Origin: Polyangia bacterium
Lineage (GTDB): Bacteria > Myxococcota_A > Polyangia > Fen-1088
DNA: 64,000 nt
Direction: 5' to 3'
Assembly: GCA_036268875.1 (NCBI GenBank)
Contig: DATATI010000036.1
Span: forward strand, 1 to 64,000
Part shown: positions 9,348 to 18,409 of the stretch, piece after piece
Layout: the number at the start of each line of letters is the position of its first letter
Position numbering within the stretch: position 1 is the stretch's first letter
The notes under the pieces: generated by a model
Database searches by the model: none
The model's input: only the letters and a program-made list of their open reading frames with translations
Told to the model about the DNA's origin: nothing
Translations under genes and position numbers: made by a program

Positions 9348-11498
9348 GTGTCTTTCATCGGGCGCGAATGCCGCGCTCCGCACGATCGCTGTTGCCGACG
9401 ACCCGTGAGGCGGGCCGGCTCGTTCGGAGTCACGGCCAGCGCGGCAGTGCTGATCATGGCCGTGGCCGCCTGCGCCTCTTCGCCCAAGCGAGCGGAGCCG
9501 GTGGTGCGCAAGCTGACCATCAATGGCAACTCGGCGCTGTCCGATCGCCAGATCGAAAAGAAGATTCTCACCACCAAGACGGGCTGGTGGCCTTTCGCCG
9601 AGAGGCGCTATTTCGATCCGGTGATCTGGGCGATTGATCTGCAGCGGATCAAGCGGCTTTACGGCAGCCACGGCTATTACCAGGCGGAGATCGAACACGA
9701 TCGGGTGACGCCCCAGCCGCGCAACGGCGTGGCCCTGGAGGCGGACGTGCGCGAGGGCCAGCCGACGCGCATCGGCTCGCTGGAGGTGCAGGGTCTGCAG
9801 GCCCTGCCGGGGAGCGATCGCCGCGCGCTGCTGGCGGACTTGCCGCTGAAAGTGGGAGCGGTGTTCAACGAAGAGCAATGGGCTGCCGCCAAGCAATTGT
9901 TGCTGACCACGCTGCGCGACCGCGGCTACGCCACCGCCGACGTCGACGGCTCGGCGCTGATCGACGTGGGCACGCGGCAGGCGGCGTGCACGCTGCTGGT
10001 GACCTTGGGCGTGATCTACCGGTTCGGGAGCATCCGCGTCGACAACGGCCAGGGCGCCAGCATCCAGCCGTGGTGGATCTGGGAGCAGGTGCGCCTGGCC
10101 ATTCCGGAGGGCGCGCTTTACTCGGAAGAATCCCTGACCGAGGCGCAACGTCGGATCTCGAACATGGGCGTCTTCGCCGCTGCCAAGGTGACGACCGCGC
10201 CGCCCGATCCCCAGACCGGCCGCATCGACGTCCTGGTCGAGACCCGCCAGGCGCCGCTGCACACGCTGAAGCTGGGCGCCGGTTTTCGCCTGGATCAAAT
10301 TCGCAACGAGGGGCGCCTGATCGGCGAATGGACCAACCGGAATTTCCTCGGTGGCATGCGCCGGCTGACCATCCACGCCGAAGCGGGGTGGGCGTTCATC
10401 CCCAACACCTACGCGGTGGTCAGCGGCGATCAGAGCACCGCCCTGCGCAACGGTCCCATCGCGCGCCTGCGCCTCGAGTTTCAACAGCCGCGGTTTCTGG
10501 GCCGGCCCTCGCTGCGCGAGAGCAGCACCATCGAAGGGGCGCGCACGCTGGAACAGACGTACAACGATCTCGGCGGGCACCTGGCCAACGGCGTGATCTG
10601 GCAGCCGCGGGCGTCATTGTCGATCTATCCGTCGCACCACCTGCAAGGCGACGAGCTCAATGGCCCGCCCGGCTCGGGCGTGCTGACGGCGCCGCTGACG
10701 CTGGGTTGCCACGCCACCGGTAGCAGCTGCTTCGTCTGGCTGTCGTATCTGGAGGAAGTCATCACCTGGGATCGCCGCGACAACGTGCTAGAGCCGCACA
10801 GAGGCTTTTACGGTAGCCTGGAGCTGCAGCAGGGCGGCGGCCCGTTGCAAGGCGACTTCGACTATTTCCGCGTGCTGCCCGACGTGCGCGGCTACTTCAG
10901 CGTCGGCGAGGACGCGGCGCTGACCTTCGCCGCCCGCCTCAAGGTCGGCGAGCTGATCCCGTCGTCGGGAAATCCCGACGACAGCGCGGTGGTGACGCGA
11001 TTTTACGGCGGCGGTGCACAGTCGATGCGCGGGTTCAACGACCGGCGGCTTTCGCCTTTGCTGGTCTCGCAGCTGCCGGCGACGCTGAGCAATCCCAACC
11101 CGCCGATCGTGACGCTGCCCATCGGGGGCAACGGCCTCATCGACGGCAGCGGCGAGATCCGCTACGCGCTGACGTCGAACCTGATCCTGGCGGCTTTCAC
11201 CGACTTCGGTCAGGTGACGCAGGGACGGGTTCACCCCAGTGACTTTGCCCACGTGCTGGTGGCGGTCGGCTTCGGCCTGCGTTACCTGACGCCGGTGGGT
11301 CCGGTGCGCATCGACTTCGCCCGGCGCCTGCAGCTGGGACGGCCGCCGCCGCTGTTCGCCGTCGACGCCACCGGCAAGATCGTTGCCCAGGATTACAAGG
11401 TGGACGACAGCTGCTTTGGCCTGGGCGGATCAGGCGGCGACGGCAAGGTCACCGACAACCTGTGTGTCCTGCACATCTCGATCGGGGAGGCGTTTTGA
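9348..11498 (+). CDS. Omp85 / TamA-like outer-membrane assembly protein
   Basis: A 716-residue protein of the Omp85 (BamA/TamA) superfamily. After a hydrophobic leader with a lipobox-like VAAC (Cys42), POTRA-like modules follow (for example LTINGNSALSDRQIEKKIL and FGSIRVDNGQ). The C-terminal half (from about residue 300) is a 16-strand-type barrel with the characteristic LRYLTPVGPVRIDFARRL, ending in a terminal Phe. It is translationally coupled to a TamB-like gene (TTGA overlap), so it likely acts with it in outer-membrane protein or lipid transport. The start is uncertain: the GTG at 9348 has GGAG only 2 nt away, and the GTG at 9405 lacks a site. Its similarity to TamA rather than BamA rests mainly on the neighbour. 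Confidence 0.85.
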   Translation: MSFIGRECRAPHDRCCRRPVRRAGSFGVTASAAVLIMAVAACASSPKRAEPVVRKLTINGNSALSDRQIEKKILTTKTGWWPFAERRYFDPVIWAIDLQRIKRLYGSHGYYQAEIEHDRVTPQPRNGVALEADVREGQPTRIGSLEVQGLQALPGSDRRALLADLPLKVGAVFNEEQWAAAKQLLLTTLRDRGYATADVDGSALIDVGTRQAACTLLVTLGVIYRFGSIRVDNGQGASIQPWWIWEQVRLAIPEGALYSEESLTEAQRRISNMGVFAAAKVTTAPPDPQTGRIDVLVETRQAPLHTLKLGAGFRLDQIRNEGRLIGEWTNRNFLGGMRRLTIHAEAGWAFIPNTYAVVSGDQSTALRNGPIARLRLEFQQPRFLGRPSLRESSTIEGARTLEQTYNDLGGHLANGVIWQPRASLSIYPSHHLQGDELNGPPGSGVLTAPLTLGCHATGSSCFVWLSYLEEVITWDRRDNVLEPHRGFYGSLELQQGGGPLQGDFDYFRVLPDVRGYFSVGEDAALTFAARLKVGELIPSSGNPDDSAVVTRFYGGGAQSMRGFNDRRLSPLLVSQLPATLSNPNPPIVTLPIGGNGLIDGSGEIRYALTSNLILAAFTDFGQVTQGRVHPSDFAHVLVAVGFGLRYLTPVGPVRIDFARRLQLGRPPPLFAVDATGKIVAQDYKVDDSCFGLGGSGGDGKVTDNLCVLHISIGEAF

Positions 11499-14400
11499 AG
11501 CGCGCGGGGCGCATCGCAATCGAAGTGCTGATGACGCTGGTGGCGACCGTCGCGCTGGTGGTCGGCGCCACCATGACCATCCTGCGCACTGAGTGGGGCG
11601 GCGATCTCGCGCGCCGGCTGGCGCTGCCGCGAATCAACGCCGCCATCGCCGGCCGGCTGGAGATCCGCCGCTTCCGTTTCGGCGGCGACCACCTGACGAT
11701 CGACGACCTTGAGCTGCGCGGCCCCGATCAAGAGCGGGTGGCGGGCGTGCGCCGGATCGAGGTGGCGTTTTCCCCGTGGTCGCTGCTGCGCGGTCGTGTC
11801 GACCTTCGCCGCGTCGATGTCGACGGTCCGTCGCTGTTTCTGCGCCAGGACGAATACGGCCTGAACCTGACCCGCGCGCTTTCGCCGCGCCGGCCGCGTC
11901 CGTCGGCGCCGGCGGCCCGGGCGGAAAAAAAGCCGGCATCTGCTGGCGGGTTGCGCGTGGACCTGGCGGCGCTGCGGCTGTCCGACGGCCTGGTCCAATT
12001 TCAGTCCGCGGGATCGGGCGCGCCGCGGACGGTGCGGGTGGAGAATCTGTCGATCACCGGCCATACCCATTACCAGGCCGGGCCGCCGGATTTTTCGCTG
12101 GCCGTGCAATTGAACGGCGCCGCCCTGTCACCGCTGGCGGCGCCGATCTCCCTGCGCGCCAGCGGCGACGGTCACGGCGATCGGCGCGCGCTGTCGCTGA
12201 CGGCGACGGTGGGCGACGCCAGCGTCGAGGCCGCCCTGCGAACGGGTGACGGCGCCCGCGCCGGCCTGCGCTTGTCGCGCGCGCACCTGACGCCGGCGTT
12301 GGTGCGGGCGCTGGCGCCGGCGCTGCGGTTGCGCGTGCCGATCGATGTGGCCGCCGACGGCCAGCGAGACGGATCGGGGATCAGCTTTACCGCCACGATC
12401 GACAGCGTGGCCGGGTCGCTGGCCGCGCGGGGCGCCGCCCACCTCGCGACTGCCGAGGTGCGCCCGCTCGGCGTGACCATCAAGAATCTGGATCTGGGGC
12501 GCCTCTTCGAGGGCCTGCCGCGGTCGGCGCTGTCGCTGAACGCGCAGGCCGACGGCGGCGGGAAGAACCGGCGCGCGCTGACCGGCGCGCTGTCCGTCAC
12601 CATGCCGGCGGGAACGCTGGGTGGCGCCGTCGTGGGACCGCTGGCGCTCCGGGTGAACGCCGACCGCGGCCATTATCAGCTGACCGAGCTGCGCGCGTCG
12701 CTGCCGGGCCTTGTGCTGACCGGGCAGGGCCAGGCCGGGCCCGAGCGCCTGGATCTGCACGTCGGGATCGCGGCGACGAATCTGCGGCGGGCCAGCCGGA
12801 CGGCAGCGGGCTTCGAAGCCGCGCGCCTGCCGCCCGTCGCCGGGGTGGGGCAGGTCTCGCTGTCGCTGTTCGGAACTGTGGACGCTCCGGGCGTCGAGGC
12901 GCGCGCGCTTTTTCCGCGTTTGTCGGTGGGCGGCGATCGTCTGGACGCGCTTTCGCTGTTTGCCCGCGTTCCCGATCTGCACGCGCCCCAGAGCGCCAGC
13001 GGCCGCCTGACGGTGGCCCGCGCGAAAATTAACGGGCGGACCTGGCAAAGACTGGCCGTCAATCTTCAAACCGCGGGCCGGCGCCTGGCCCTCGACGCCC
13101 AGGCCGGCGGCGTCACGCCGCTGTCGTTGGCCGCCGCCGGCACCTGGGGCGCCGATCGGCGATCGGTGGCTATCGATCGTTTCGACCTGCACTATCCGAC
13201 GGTGCGCTGGCGCCTGAACGGGGCCGCGCGGGTGGCCTTCGGTGGCGATCGGCTGGCGGTCGAAGGATGGGACCTGCGCGCCGGCCCGCAGCGGATCGCG
13301 GCCGCCATGGACAAGCGCGGCGATCGCCTGCAGGCGACCCTCGCCCTTGAACACATCGATCTCGGGGCCATTCCGCGAACGCTGCTGCCGCCGCGGCTGG
13401 TGCTGGCCGGCCAGCTGGACGTGCACGCGCAGGTGGCCGGCACGCTGGAACGGCCGCGCGGGCAGGCGACGATCAGTTTGGTCGGCGGCCGGTTTGGCGA
13501 CCATCGCGATCTGTCGCTTGATCTCGACGGACACTACGGCGGCGGGCGCGCCCGTGGGCGCGTCGCCGCCCAGGGCTTGGGAACGTCGGTGCGCGCCCGC
13601 TTCGATCTGCCGACGGCCTGGCCGCTCGATGGCAAGCGCGGGCCGGTCGAGCTGGAATTGACCATGCCCGCCACCAATCTGTCGCCGTTGCTGATGGCGT
13701 TGCGACTGCCTGTGGCGCGGCGGTTGTCCGGCAAGGTCGCGCTGTCGTTGCAGCTGCACGGGACCTTTGCGGCACCCACTCTGCGCCTTGACGCCTGGTC
13801 ACAGGCGCTGGTCGTCGACGGTCAGATGATCGGCGATGTCTCGCTGCGCCTGGCCGGCGATGCGGCGATGCCGCTGTCGATGGCCCTCGAGGTCCGCGCG
13901 CCCGAAGGCGCCGACCAAAAGGGGCTGATCTCCGCAGCCGTGGGCGCACCGCTGGTCTGCGCGGGCGTCTTCAACCTGCGCACCGGGCTATCGCTGGCCG
14001 CGCTGTTGCGGGGTCCGCCCAGCGCGCCTGCGCTGATGCGCACCCACTTCGATGTCAGCGGCGATCTGCGCGGGCTGCCTCTGTCGGTGCTGGGCCGCCT
14101 GGCGCGATCGTCGGCTTTTTCGAACGGCACAGCGTCACTGCGTCTGTCAGGCGAAGGGACGGCGCTGGCGCCCACCGGCGCGTTGAACGTGCAGGTGGCA
14201 GGCGCGACCGGTCCGCGCTTTCCGCTCACCGACGGGCGGTTGGACGTTGCCTTCGGTCCACGCGACACACGAGTGGCGGCGCAGATCACCCGGCGGCGGC
14301 ACGTGATCGCCTCGACCAGCGCGATCCTGGGCCTGGCATCGCGCCAACTTTCGGATCGGGCGGCGCTGGCGCGGGCGCCGCTGACGGTGCGGGCGGCGCT

Positions 14401-16132
14401 GGGACCGCTGCAGCTTCGCCGGCAAGACGTGCCTGTGGCGGCAGCGCTGGGGATGCCCGAAATGCTGTCGACGGTCGCGCAGGCGGTGCTGTCGATCGAC
14501 GGCACGCTGGCGGATCCGCGGCTGACCGTCAACGCCACGCTGACCGGCGCCCGCCTGGGGACGAAGGCCCTCGGCCAAGCGCAGGCGCGGGTCACTTATG
14601 TTTCCCGTCGGCTGCAAGCGGACGCGCAATTTCAGGCGGTCAACGGCGGCGCTCTGCACCTGGCGGCGGCCAGCACGCCGGATCTCGGTTTTCCCCAGCT
14701 GCTGCACGCCGGCGCCACCGTCGGGAAATTGCCGCTGGACGTGACCATCCAATCGCAGCGCTTCGATCTCGACTGGCTGTCCGGGTTCAGCCAGCAGGTG
14801 CGGCGGGTGGGCGGCGCGCTGTCGGCCGACATCACGGCCCGCGGCACCCTCGCCGCGCCGGCGGTGAGCGGGCAGCTTGAATGGACGGACGGCGCGCTGG
14901 CGCTGACCGGCCTTGGCGATTATCGCAACGTTCACTTGAAGGCGCACGGCAACCAGCGCGCCGTGTGGCTGGACGAACTGCGCCTGGAAAGCGGCGAGGG
15001 CAACGCGCGCCTGACCGGCAGCGCGGCGGTCTCGGCGGCGCAGCGGTACGACATCAAATCGTCGATGACGTTGCGGCGCTTTCCTGTGTACGGCCAGGGC
15101 CAGCCGCTGGCGTTCGTGTCTCTGGACGCCAACCTTTCTGGAGCGGCGGCGGCGGACGGGGCCAGGGCCCGCGTGACCATCTCCGATGCTCACGTCGACC
15201 TCACCGACGCCAAGCAGAAAAAGCTGCAGCCCTTGGATCGCCCGCCGAACGTGGTGATGGTGAAAGGCGGCGAACCAATCAATCGTGCGGAAGCGGTCAA
15301 ACTGGCGGCGTTGAGCGAGGCGCTGAGGGAGGCGGCAGCGCCCGCCTCCAGCGGCACTGTCGGCGCGCGGGCGGCGCCCACGCCGGTGCCGTTCAAAGCG
15401 CACGTCACGATCGATGCTCCGCGCAACCTGTGGGTGAACGGCAAGGATGCGGCGCTGGAGCTGGGCCTCGGCCCCGACTTTCACGTCGAGGCGGACGGAC
15501 AGCCGCGCATCTACGGCCGGGTCGCGGTGCGCCGCGGTCGCATCGACATCCTGGGGCGGCGTTTTGATCTGCAGGCGGGATCAACGGTGCAGTTCATCGG
15601 ACCGCCGTCGGCGCCGCGCGTGGACGTCAGCGCGAAGTACTTCAACGAGACCGAGAACGTCACCGTCAACCTGGCCGCCAAGGGGACCATCGATCACCTG
15701 GCGATCACCGTCTCGTCGCCAGATCGGCCCGATCTCACCGAGGGGCAGCTCTACACCCTGATCGTCACCGGGCGCTTGCAGCTGGGCGGCAACTCGGCGG
15801 GATCGGTGTCGGCATCGTCAGAGGCGGCGTCGCTGGTGGGCGGCCTGGTGGCGTCGCAGCTACAAAAGACCTTGGCCAAGCGCTTGCCCCTCGACGTGTT
15901 GACCTTGCAGGCCGGCGAGGGCCTGTCGGGATCGCGTCTGGAGGCGGGCACGTACCTGACCAGCAAGCTTTACGCCGGCTATGTCGGCCGGGTGGGCGCC
16001 AACCCGGCGTTGCTGCAAAATCGCAACGCCGTCCACCTGGAATATCAGCTGAGCCGGCGCTGGAGCTTCGACGGAGAATACGGCGACGTCGGCACCGGCA
16101 CCGCGGACCTTTTGTGGACCAAGAATTATTGA
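11495..16132 (+). CDS. TamB-like translocation/assembly module protein (DUF490)
   Basis: A 1545-residue protein with an N-terminal membrane anchor (about residues 8-32, LMTLVATVALVVGATMTIL), an AsmA-like start, and a long run of repeating beta-strand-rich sequence, as in TamB and other bridge-like lipid-transfer proteins. The C-terminal DUF490 (TamB) domain is clear: GRVAVRRGRIDILGRRF, then FIGPPSAPRVDVSAKYF and DRPDLTEGQLYTLIVTGRL. Family members span the periplasm and work with TamA in outer-membrane biogenesis. The TTG at 11495 overlaps the TGA of the Omp85 gene and has GGGGAGG just upstream, giving tight coupling. Nearly every internal antisense frame is open because of the GC content; these are not genes. 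Confidence 0.9.
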   Translation: MKRAGRIAIEVLMTLVATVALVVGATMTILRTEWGGDLARRLALPRINAAIAGRLEIRRFRFGGDHLTIDDLELRGPDQERVAGVRRIEVAFSPWSLLRGRVDLRRVDVDGPSLFLRQDEYGLNLTRALSPRRPRPSAPAARAEKKPASAGGLRVDLAALRLSDGLVQFQSAGSGAPRTVRVENLSITGHTHYQAGPPDFSLAVQLNGAALSPLAAPISLRASGDGHGDRRALSLTATVGDASVEAALRTGDGARAGLRLSRAHLTPALVRALAPALRLRVPIDVAADGQRDGSGISFTATIDSVAGSLAARGAAHLATAEVRPLGVTIKNLDLGRLFEGLPRSALSLNAQADGGGKNRRALTGALSVTMPAGTLGGAVVGPLALRVNADRGHYQLTELRASLPGLVLTGQGQAGPERLDLHVGIAATNLRRASRTAAGFEAARLPPVAGVGQVSLSLFGTVDAPGVEARALFPRLSVGGDRLDALSLFARVPDLHAPQSASGRLTVARAKINGRTWQRLAVNLQTAGRRLALDAQAGGVTPLSLAAAGTWGADRRSVAIDRFDLHYPTVRWRLNGAARVAFGGDRLAVEGWDLRAGPQRIAAAMDKRGDRLQATLALEHIDLGAIPRTLLPPRLVLAGQLDVHAQVAGTLERPRGQATISLVGGRFGDHRDLSLDLDGHYGGGRARGRVAAQGLGTSVRARFDLPTAWPLDGKRGPVELELTMPATNLSPLLMALRLPVARRLSGKVALSLQLHGTFAAPTLRLDAWSQALVVDGQMIGDVSLRLAGDAAMPLSMALEVRAPEGADQKGLISAAVGAPLVCAGVFNLRTGLSLAALLRGPPSAPALMRTHFDVSGDLRGLPLSVLGRLARSSAFSNGTASLRLSGEGTALAPTGALNVQVAGATGPRFPLTDGRLDVAFGPRDTRVAAQITRRRHVIASTSAILGLASRQLSDRAALARAPLTVRAALGPLQLRRQDVPVAAALGMPEMLSTVAQAVLSIDGTLADPRLTVNATLTGARLGTKALGQAQARVTYVSRRLQADAQFQAVNGGALHLAAASTPDLGFPQLLHAGATVGKLPLDVTIQSQRFDLDWLSGFSQQVRRVGGALSADITARGTLAAPAVSGQLEWTDGALALTGLGDYRNVHLKAHGNQRAVWLDELRLESGEGNARLTGSAAVSAAQRYDIKSSMTLRRFPVYGQGQPLAFVSLDANLSGAAAADGARARVTISDAHVDLTDAKQKKLQPLDRPPNVVMVKGGEPINRAEAVKLAALSEALREAAAPASSGTVGARAAPTPVPFKAHVTIDAPRNLWVNGKDAALELGLGPDFHVEADGQPRIYGRVAVRRGRIDILGRRFDLQAGSTVQFIGPPSAPRVDVSAKYFNETENVTVNLAAKGTIDHLAITVSSPDRPDLTEGQLYTLIVTGRLQLGGNSAGSVSASSEAASLVGGLVASQLQKTLAKRLPLDVLTLQAGEGLSGSRLEAGTYLTSKLYAGYVGRVGANPALLQNRNAVHLEYQLSRRWSFDGEYGDVGTGTADLLWTKNY

Positions 16133-16264
16133 AGCCACCGCCCCGGCAGAGGGTTGCCGCTGCGGCCGGCGCGAAATGGCGGATCGTTGAAGCTGGGGCC
16201 CGCCCGCTTGTGGTCGCGGGCGACGAGCGGCGCGGGTCGGTGCCGGTCACTCTCGTGCCTTCTT

Positions 16265-16292
16265 GCCATGGTGGACTTCCGTTGCGCGTGAA
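16265..16292 (+). repeat. Short dispersed direct repeat, copy A
   Basis: 28 nt beginning GCCATGGTGGAC and ending GCGCGTGAA. It recurs at 18349-18377 with one substitution and one inserted base (27 of 29 aligned positions identical by hand). This copy lies 36 nt before the second SPW-repeat gene. Confidence 0.5.
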
Positions 16293-16328
16293 GCCGCAAG
16301 CCTTATAGATAATAGAGAGGGAATTGCT

Positions 16329-16646
16329 ATGGCGCCTCGTTCGATCAATGCGTTGCTGGGGATCTGGTTATTCTTGACGGCTTTCCTGTGGCCGCACAGC
16401 CGAGCTCAACTGCTGAATGCCTGGCTCAGTGGAGTTCTTGCCCTGGTGTTTGCTTTGACGGCTCTGGACCTTGCTCCACGTGCCCGTTATCTCAATGTCG
16501 GGCTTGGAATCTGGCTGATTGGTTCAGCGGTATTTTTGCCCAACACGAATCCCACGACGCTTGTTAACCACGTCGTCATTGGGATCGCCTTGGCCTGTAT
16601 CGCATTGCTGCGCGGGTTTCGTCAGACAACACCGCGGACGCATTGA
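16329..16646 (+). CDS. SPW-repeat small membrane protein (copy 2)
   Basis: A 105-residue four-helix membrane protein built from two similar halves: LLGIWLFLTAFLWPHSRAQ and LNVGLGIWLIGSAVFLP. It belongs to the SPW repeat family and is a paralogue, of equal length, of the protein encoded at 8062-8379 on the other strand. The ATG at 16329 is supported by an AGAGAGG 8-9 nt upstream; the open frame reaches back to 16263 but that part looks non-coding. The function of the family is unknown. Confidence 0.75.
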   Translation: MAPRSINALLGIWLFLTAFLWPHSRAQLLNAWLSGVLALVFALTALDLAPRARYLNVGLGIWLIGSAVFLPNTNPTTLVNHVVIGIALACIALLRGFRQTTPRTH

Positions 16647-16829
16647 CCGCCAAGAAGGCTTCTTTGGGGTTGGGCGGCGTGTGCGCGGGCTGCAATGTGG
16701 TTAATTGGGCACCGGCACCGGCGACAGTGATGCCACCTTCGCTCGTCAATGTCACTGAACGCTACTTTACGTCTTACGCTGGGTCTGGTCCCTCCCGCGG
16801 GCCGCCTTAAGTTTGCGACGAGGGCGATC

Positions 16830-17633
16830 ATGGGTTGCAAAAACGGCGTGCCATTGCTGGTTTGTGCTTTTGGGATTTACATCGCTTTCCTGAACATCGC
16901 CTGTCGAACCAGCCTTGACCGGCAGATGGTAGCGGAGACCTTCGTGCGCAACGCCCGCCAGCTTTCCCTCACGACTACGCAGCACGATGAGATCGACGCC
17001 ATGTCAGCCGAACTGGACAAAAGCCAGTCGCAACTGATAGACGCCCTCGAAGCGCTCAAGGACGAGCTTGTCCATGGCGTCAAGACCGGCCACCTCGCCG
17101 CTGATCGGGTGCGCGCAGATGAGGCTGCCATCGACGCCTCGCTGCGCGCACGCCATGACATAGAAGCGGACGTGCTCAACGATCTACACGCAATGCTGGA
17201 CGTTGGTCGGCGGCAGGCCCTCGCCGACTGGGTGGCGGCGACCGGCCAGCCGCAGCCCGACGGGCTGGGCGGCGATGAGTGGGTCTGGACTCCGCCATCG
17301 CTATATCATCTCAGCGGAGCGCTGTCCCTCGACGATCGCCAGCGAGAAAAGGTGGCGGCGCTGCTGGCGAAGAATACTGGCGCGGCGTCGAACGCGCGGA
17401 CCGCTCGCCGCGCCCTGCTGACGGCGTTCGCCAGCACCCAGTTCGACGCCCACGCGGCGCTGAGGTTCGAGGCGCCCGATCTCGGCACCGTCCTGCGGGC
17501 GCGGGTGGCCCTGCTGGCGCAGCTCTTGCCGCTGCTTCGGCCCGACCAGAGAGGCAAGCTGGCGGCTCTTATTGAGCGCTTGACTCATAACGATCGAACA
17601 CCCGCCGCCGAGGGCTCTCCCGCACTGCTATGA
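16830..17633 (+). CDS. Spy/CpxP-like (LTxxQ) periplasmic or lipoprotein candidate
   Basis: A 267-residue exported protein that is mostly charged alpha-helix. A hydrophobic leader (VPLLVCAFGIYIAFLNIAC) ends in a Cys that could be lipidated, although the lipobox is not canonical. Two segments resemble the LTxxQ motif of Spy/CpxP proteins: LSLTTTQHDEIDAM near residue 45 and LLRPDQRGKLAALIERL near residue 235. Spy and CpxP are periplasmic chaperones and envelope-stress sensors. I chose the ATG at 16830 because GAGGGCGATC precedes it; the frame is open back to 16749. The family assignment is tentative, since the similarity is a short motif plus helical composition. Confidence 0.5.
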   Translation: MGCKNGVPLLVCAFGIYIAFLNIACRTSLDRQMVAETFVRNARQLSLTTTQHDEIDAMSAELDKSQSQLIDALEALKDELVHGVKTGHLAADRVRADEAAIDASLRARHDIEADVLNDLHAMLDVGRRQALADWVAATGQPQPDGLGGDEWVWTPPSLYHLSGALSLDDRQREKVAALLAKNTGAASNARTARRALLTAFASTQFDAHAALRFEAPDLGTVLRARVALLAQLLPLLRPDQRGKLAALIERLTHNDRTPAAEGSPALL

Positions 17634-17799
17634 GCACCCCCGTCCAATGAGCTGACTCCGATCCGCCCGTCAGCGCGGCCGATCATGCCGCCTTTCCGCT
17701 CCGGCAAGTGCCAGGCTACCTCCCAGGCACACCGTCGGCATCACTGACGTCCTCATCCTCCCGACGAAACGTCCCACTTTCGGACGACTGTCCTTTTTC

Positions 17800-18090
17800 T
17801 CAATGGGCTCCGCCCGACACTGATTCAGGGCGAGCGCTGACGCCGCTGCCGGGTTGACTGCCGCCGACGGGCTGGTTGGCGTCCCGAACTAGAATCGCTT
17901 TCCGTTCCTCGTACTCTGCGGTGGTGATCTCACCTGCGGCGTAACGCCGGCGCAGGATCGACAAAGGATCCGAGTAATAGCGGACGCGACCGCGCGGGAT
18001 CGGCGTCAACGTGACGAAGAAAACGGCAATCAGGACCACCCAGACCAACCACCAGATAGCGTTCATCCCCCAAAAAGACCAGTAAAGCAT
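17800..18090 (-). CDS. SHOCT domain small membrane protein
   Basis: A 96-residue protein with one N-terminal transmembrane helix (IWWLVWVVLIAVFFVTL) and a SHOCT domain: LRRRYAAGEITTAEYEERKA near residues 46-65. SHOCT domains are short C-terminal oligomerisation modules found in many small membrane proteins. A strong GGGAGGAGG site precedes the ATG. The poorly ordered Gly/Ser-rich tail after residue 75 is unremarkable. It is transcribed towards the Spy-like gene (convergent, 166 bp apart). Confidence 0.8.
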   Translation of the reverse strand: MLYWSFWGMNAIWWLVWVVLIAVFFVTLTPIPRGRVRYYSDPLSILRRRYAAGEITTAEYEERKAILVRDANQPVGGSQPGSGVSARPESVSGGAH

Positions 18091-18409
18091 CGGTGCCTCC
18101 TCCCACCCGACAACATGGGCAGCGCGACCGCCGGTCGCAATCGGCCGACTCGGCGCGGGGCCATCAACAGGGTCAATTGTGTATGAGGATTGGACGGCGG
18201 GAGGTCCATCTGATCACTGCCGAATCGCCGTCTTCGGCCAGTCGCACAGGACGACGCTGCTCTCGGCCGGACCCGGGTGGAGCTGGTCGAGGCGGTCTCT
18301 GTGACCATAACCTGCAGACGCGGGTTCGCTCCGGGGGGCAAAGAGATCGCCATGGTGGACATTCCGCTGCGCGTGAATCGGTGATCGAGAAAACTGCGGG
18401 AGGCAGGCC
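18091..18409. other. Gene-free gap holding the second repeat copy
   Basis: 319 bp between the SHOCT gene (leftward) and the 3' end of the efflux permease gene. I see no convincing coding frame. It presumably holds the SHOCT promoter, and contains the repeat at 18349-18377. Confidence 0.4.
18349..18377 (+). repeat. Short dispersed direct repeat, copy B
   Basis: 29 nt nearly identical to 16265-16292, in the same orientation. Here the ATG inside it opens a 10-codon frame (MVDIPLRVNR) before a stop; in copy A the frame is only 7 codons. This may be the trace of a duplicated gene start or leader. Confidence 0.5.

Noticed and set aside
16647-16665. CCAAGAAG/CTTCTTTGG hairpin after the SPW gene as a terminator
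   Set aside because: The arms are imperfect and no T-tract follows.
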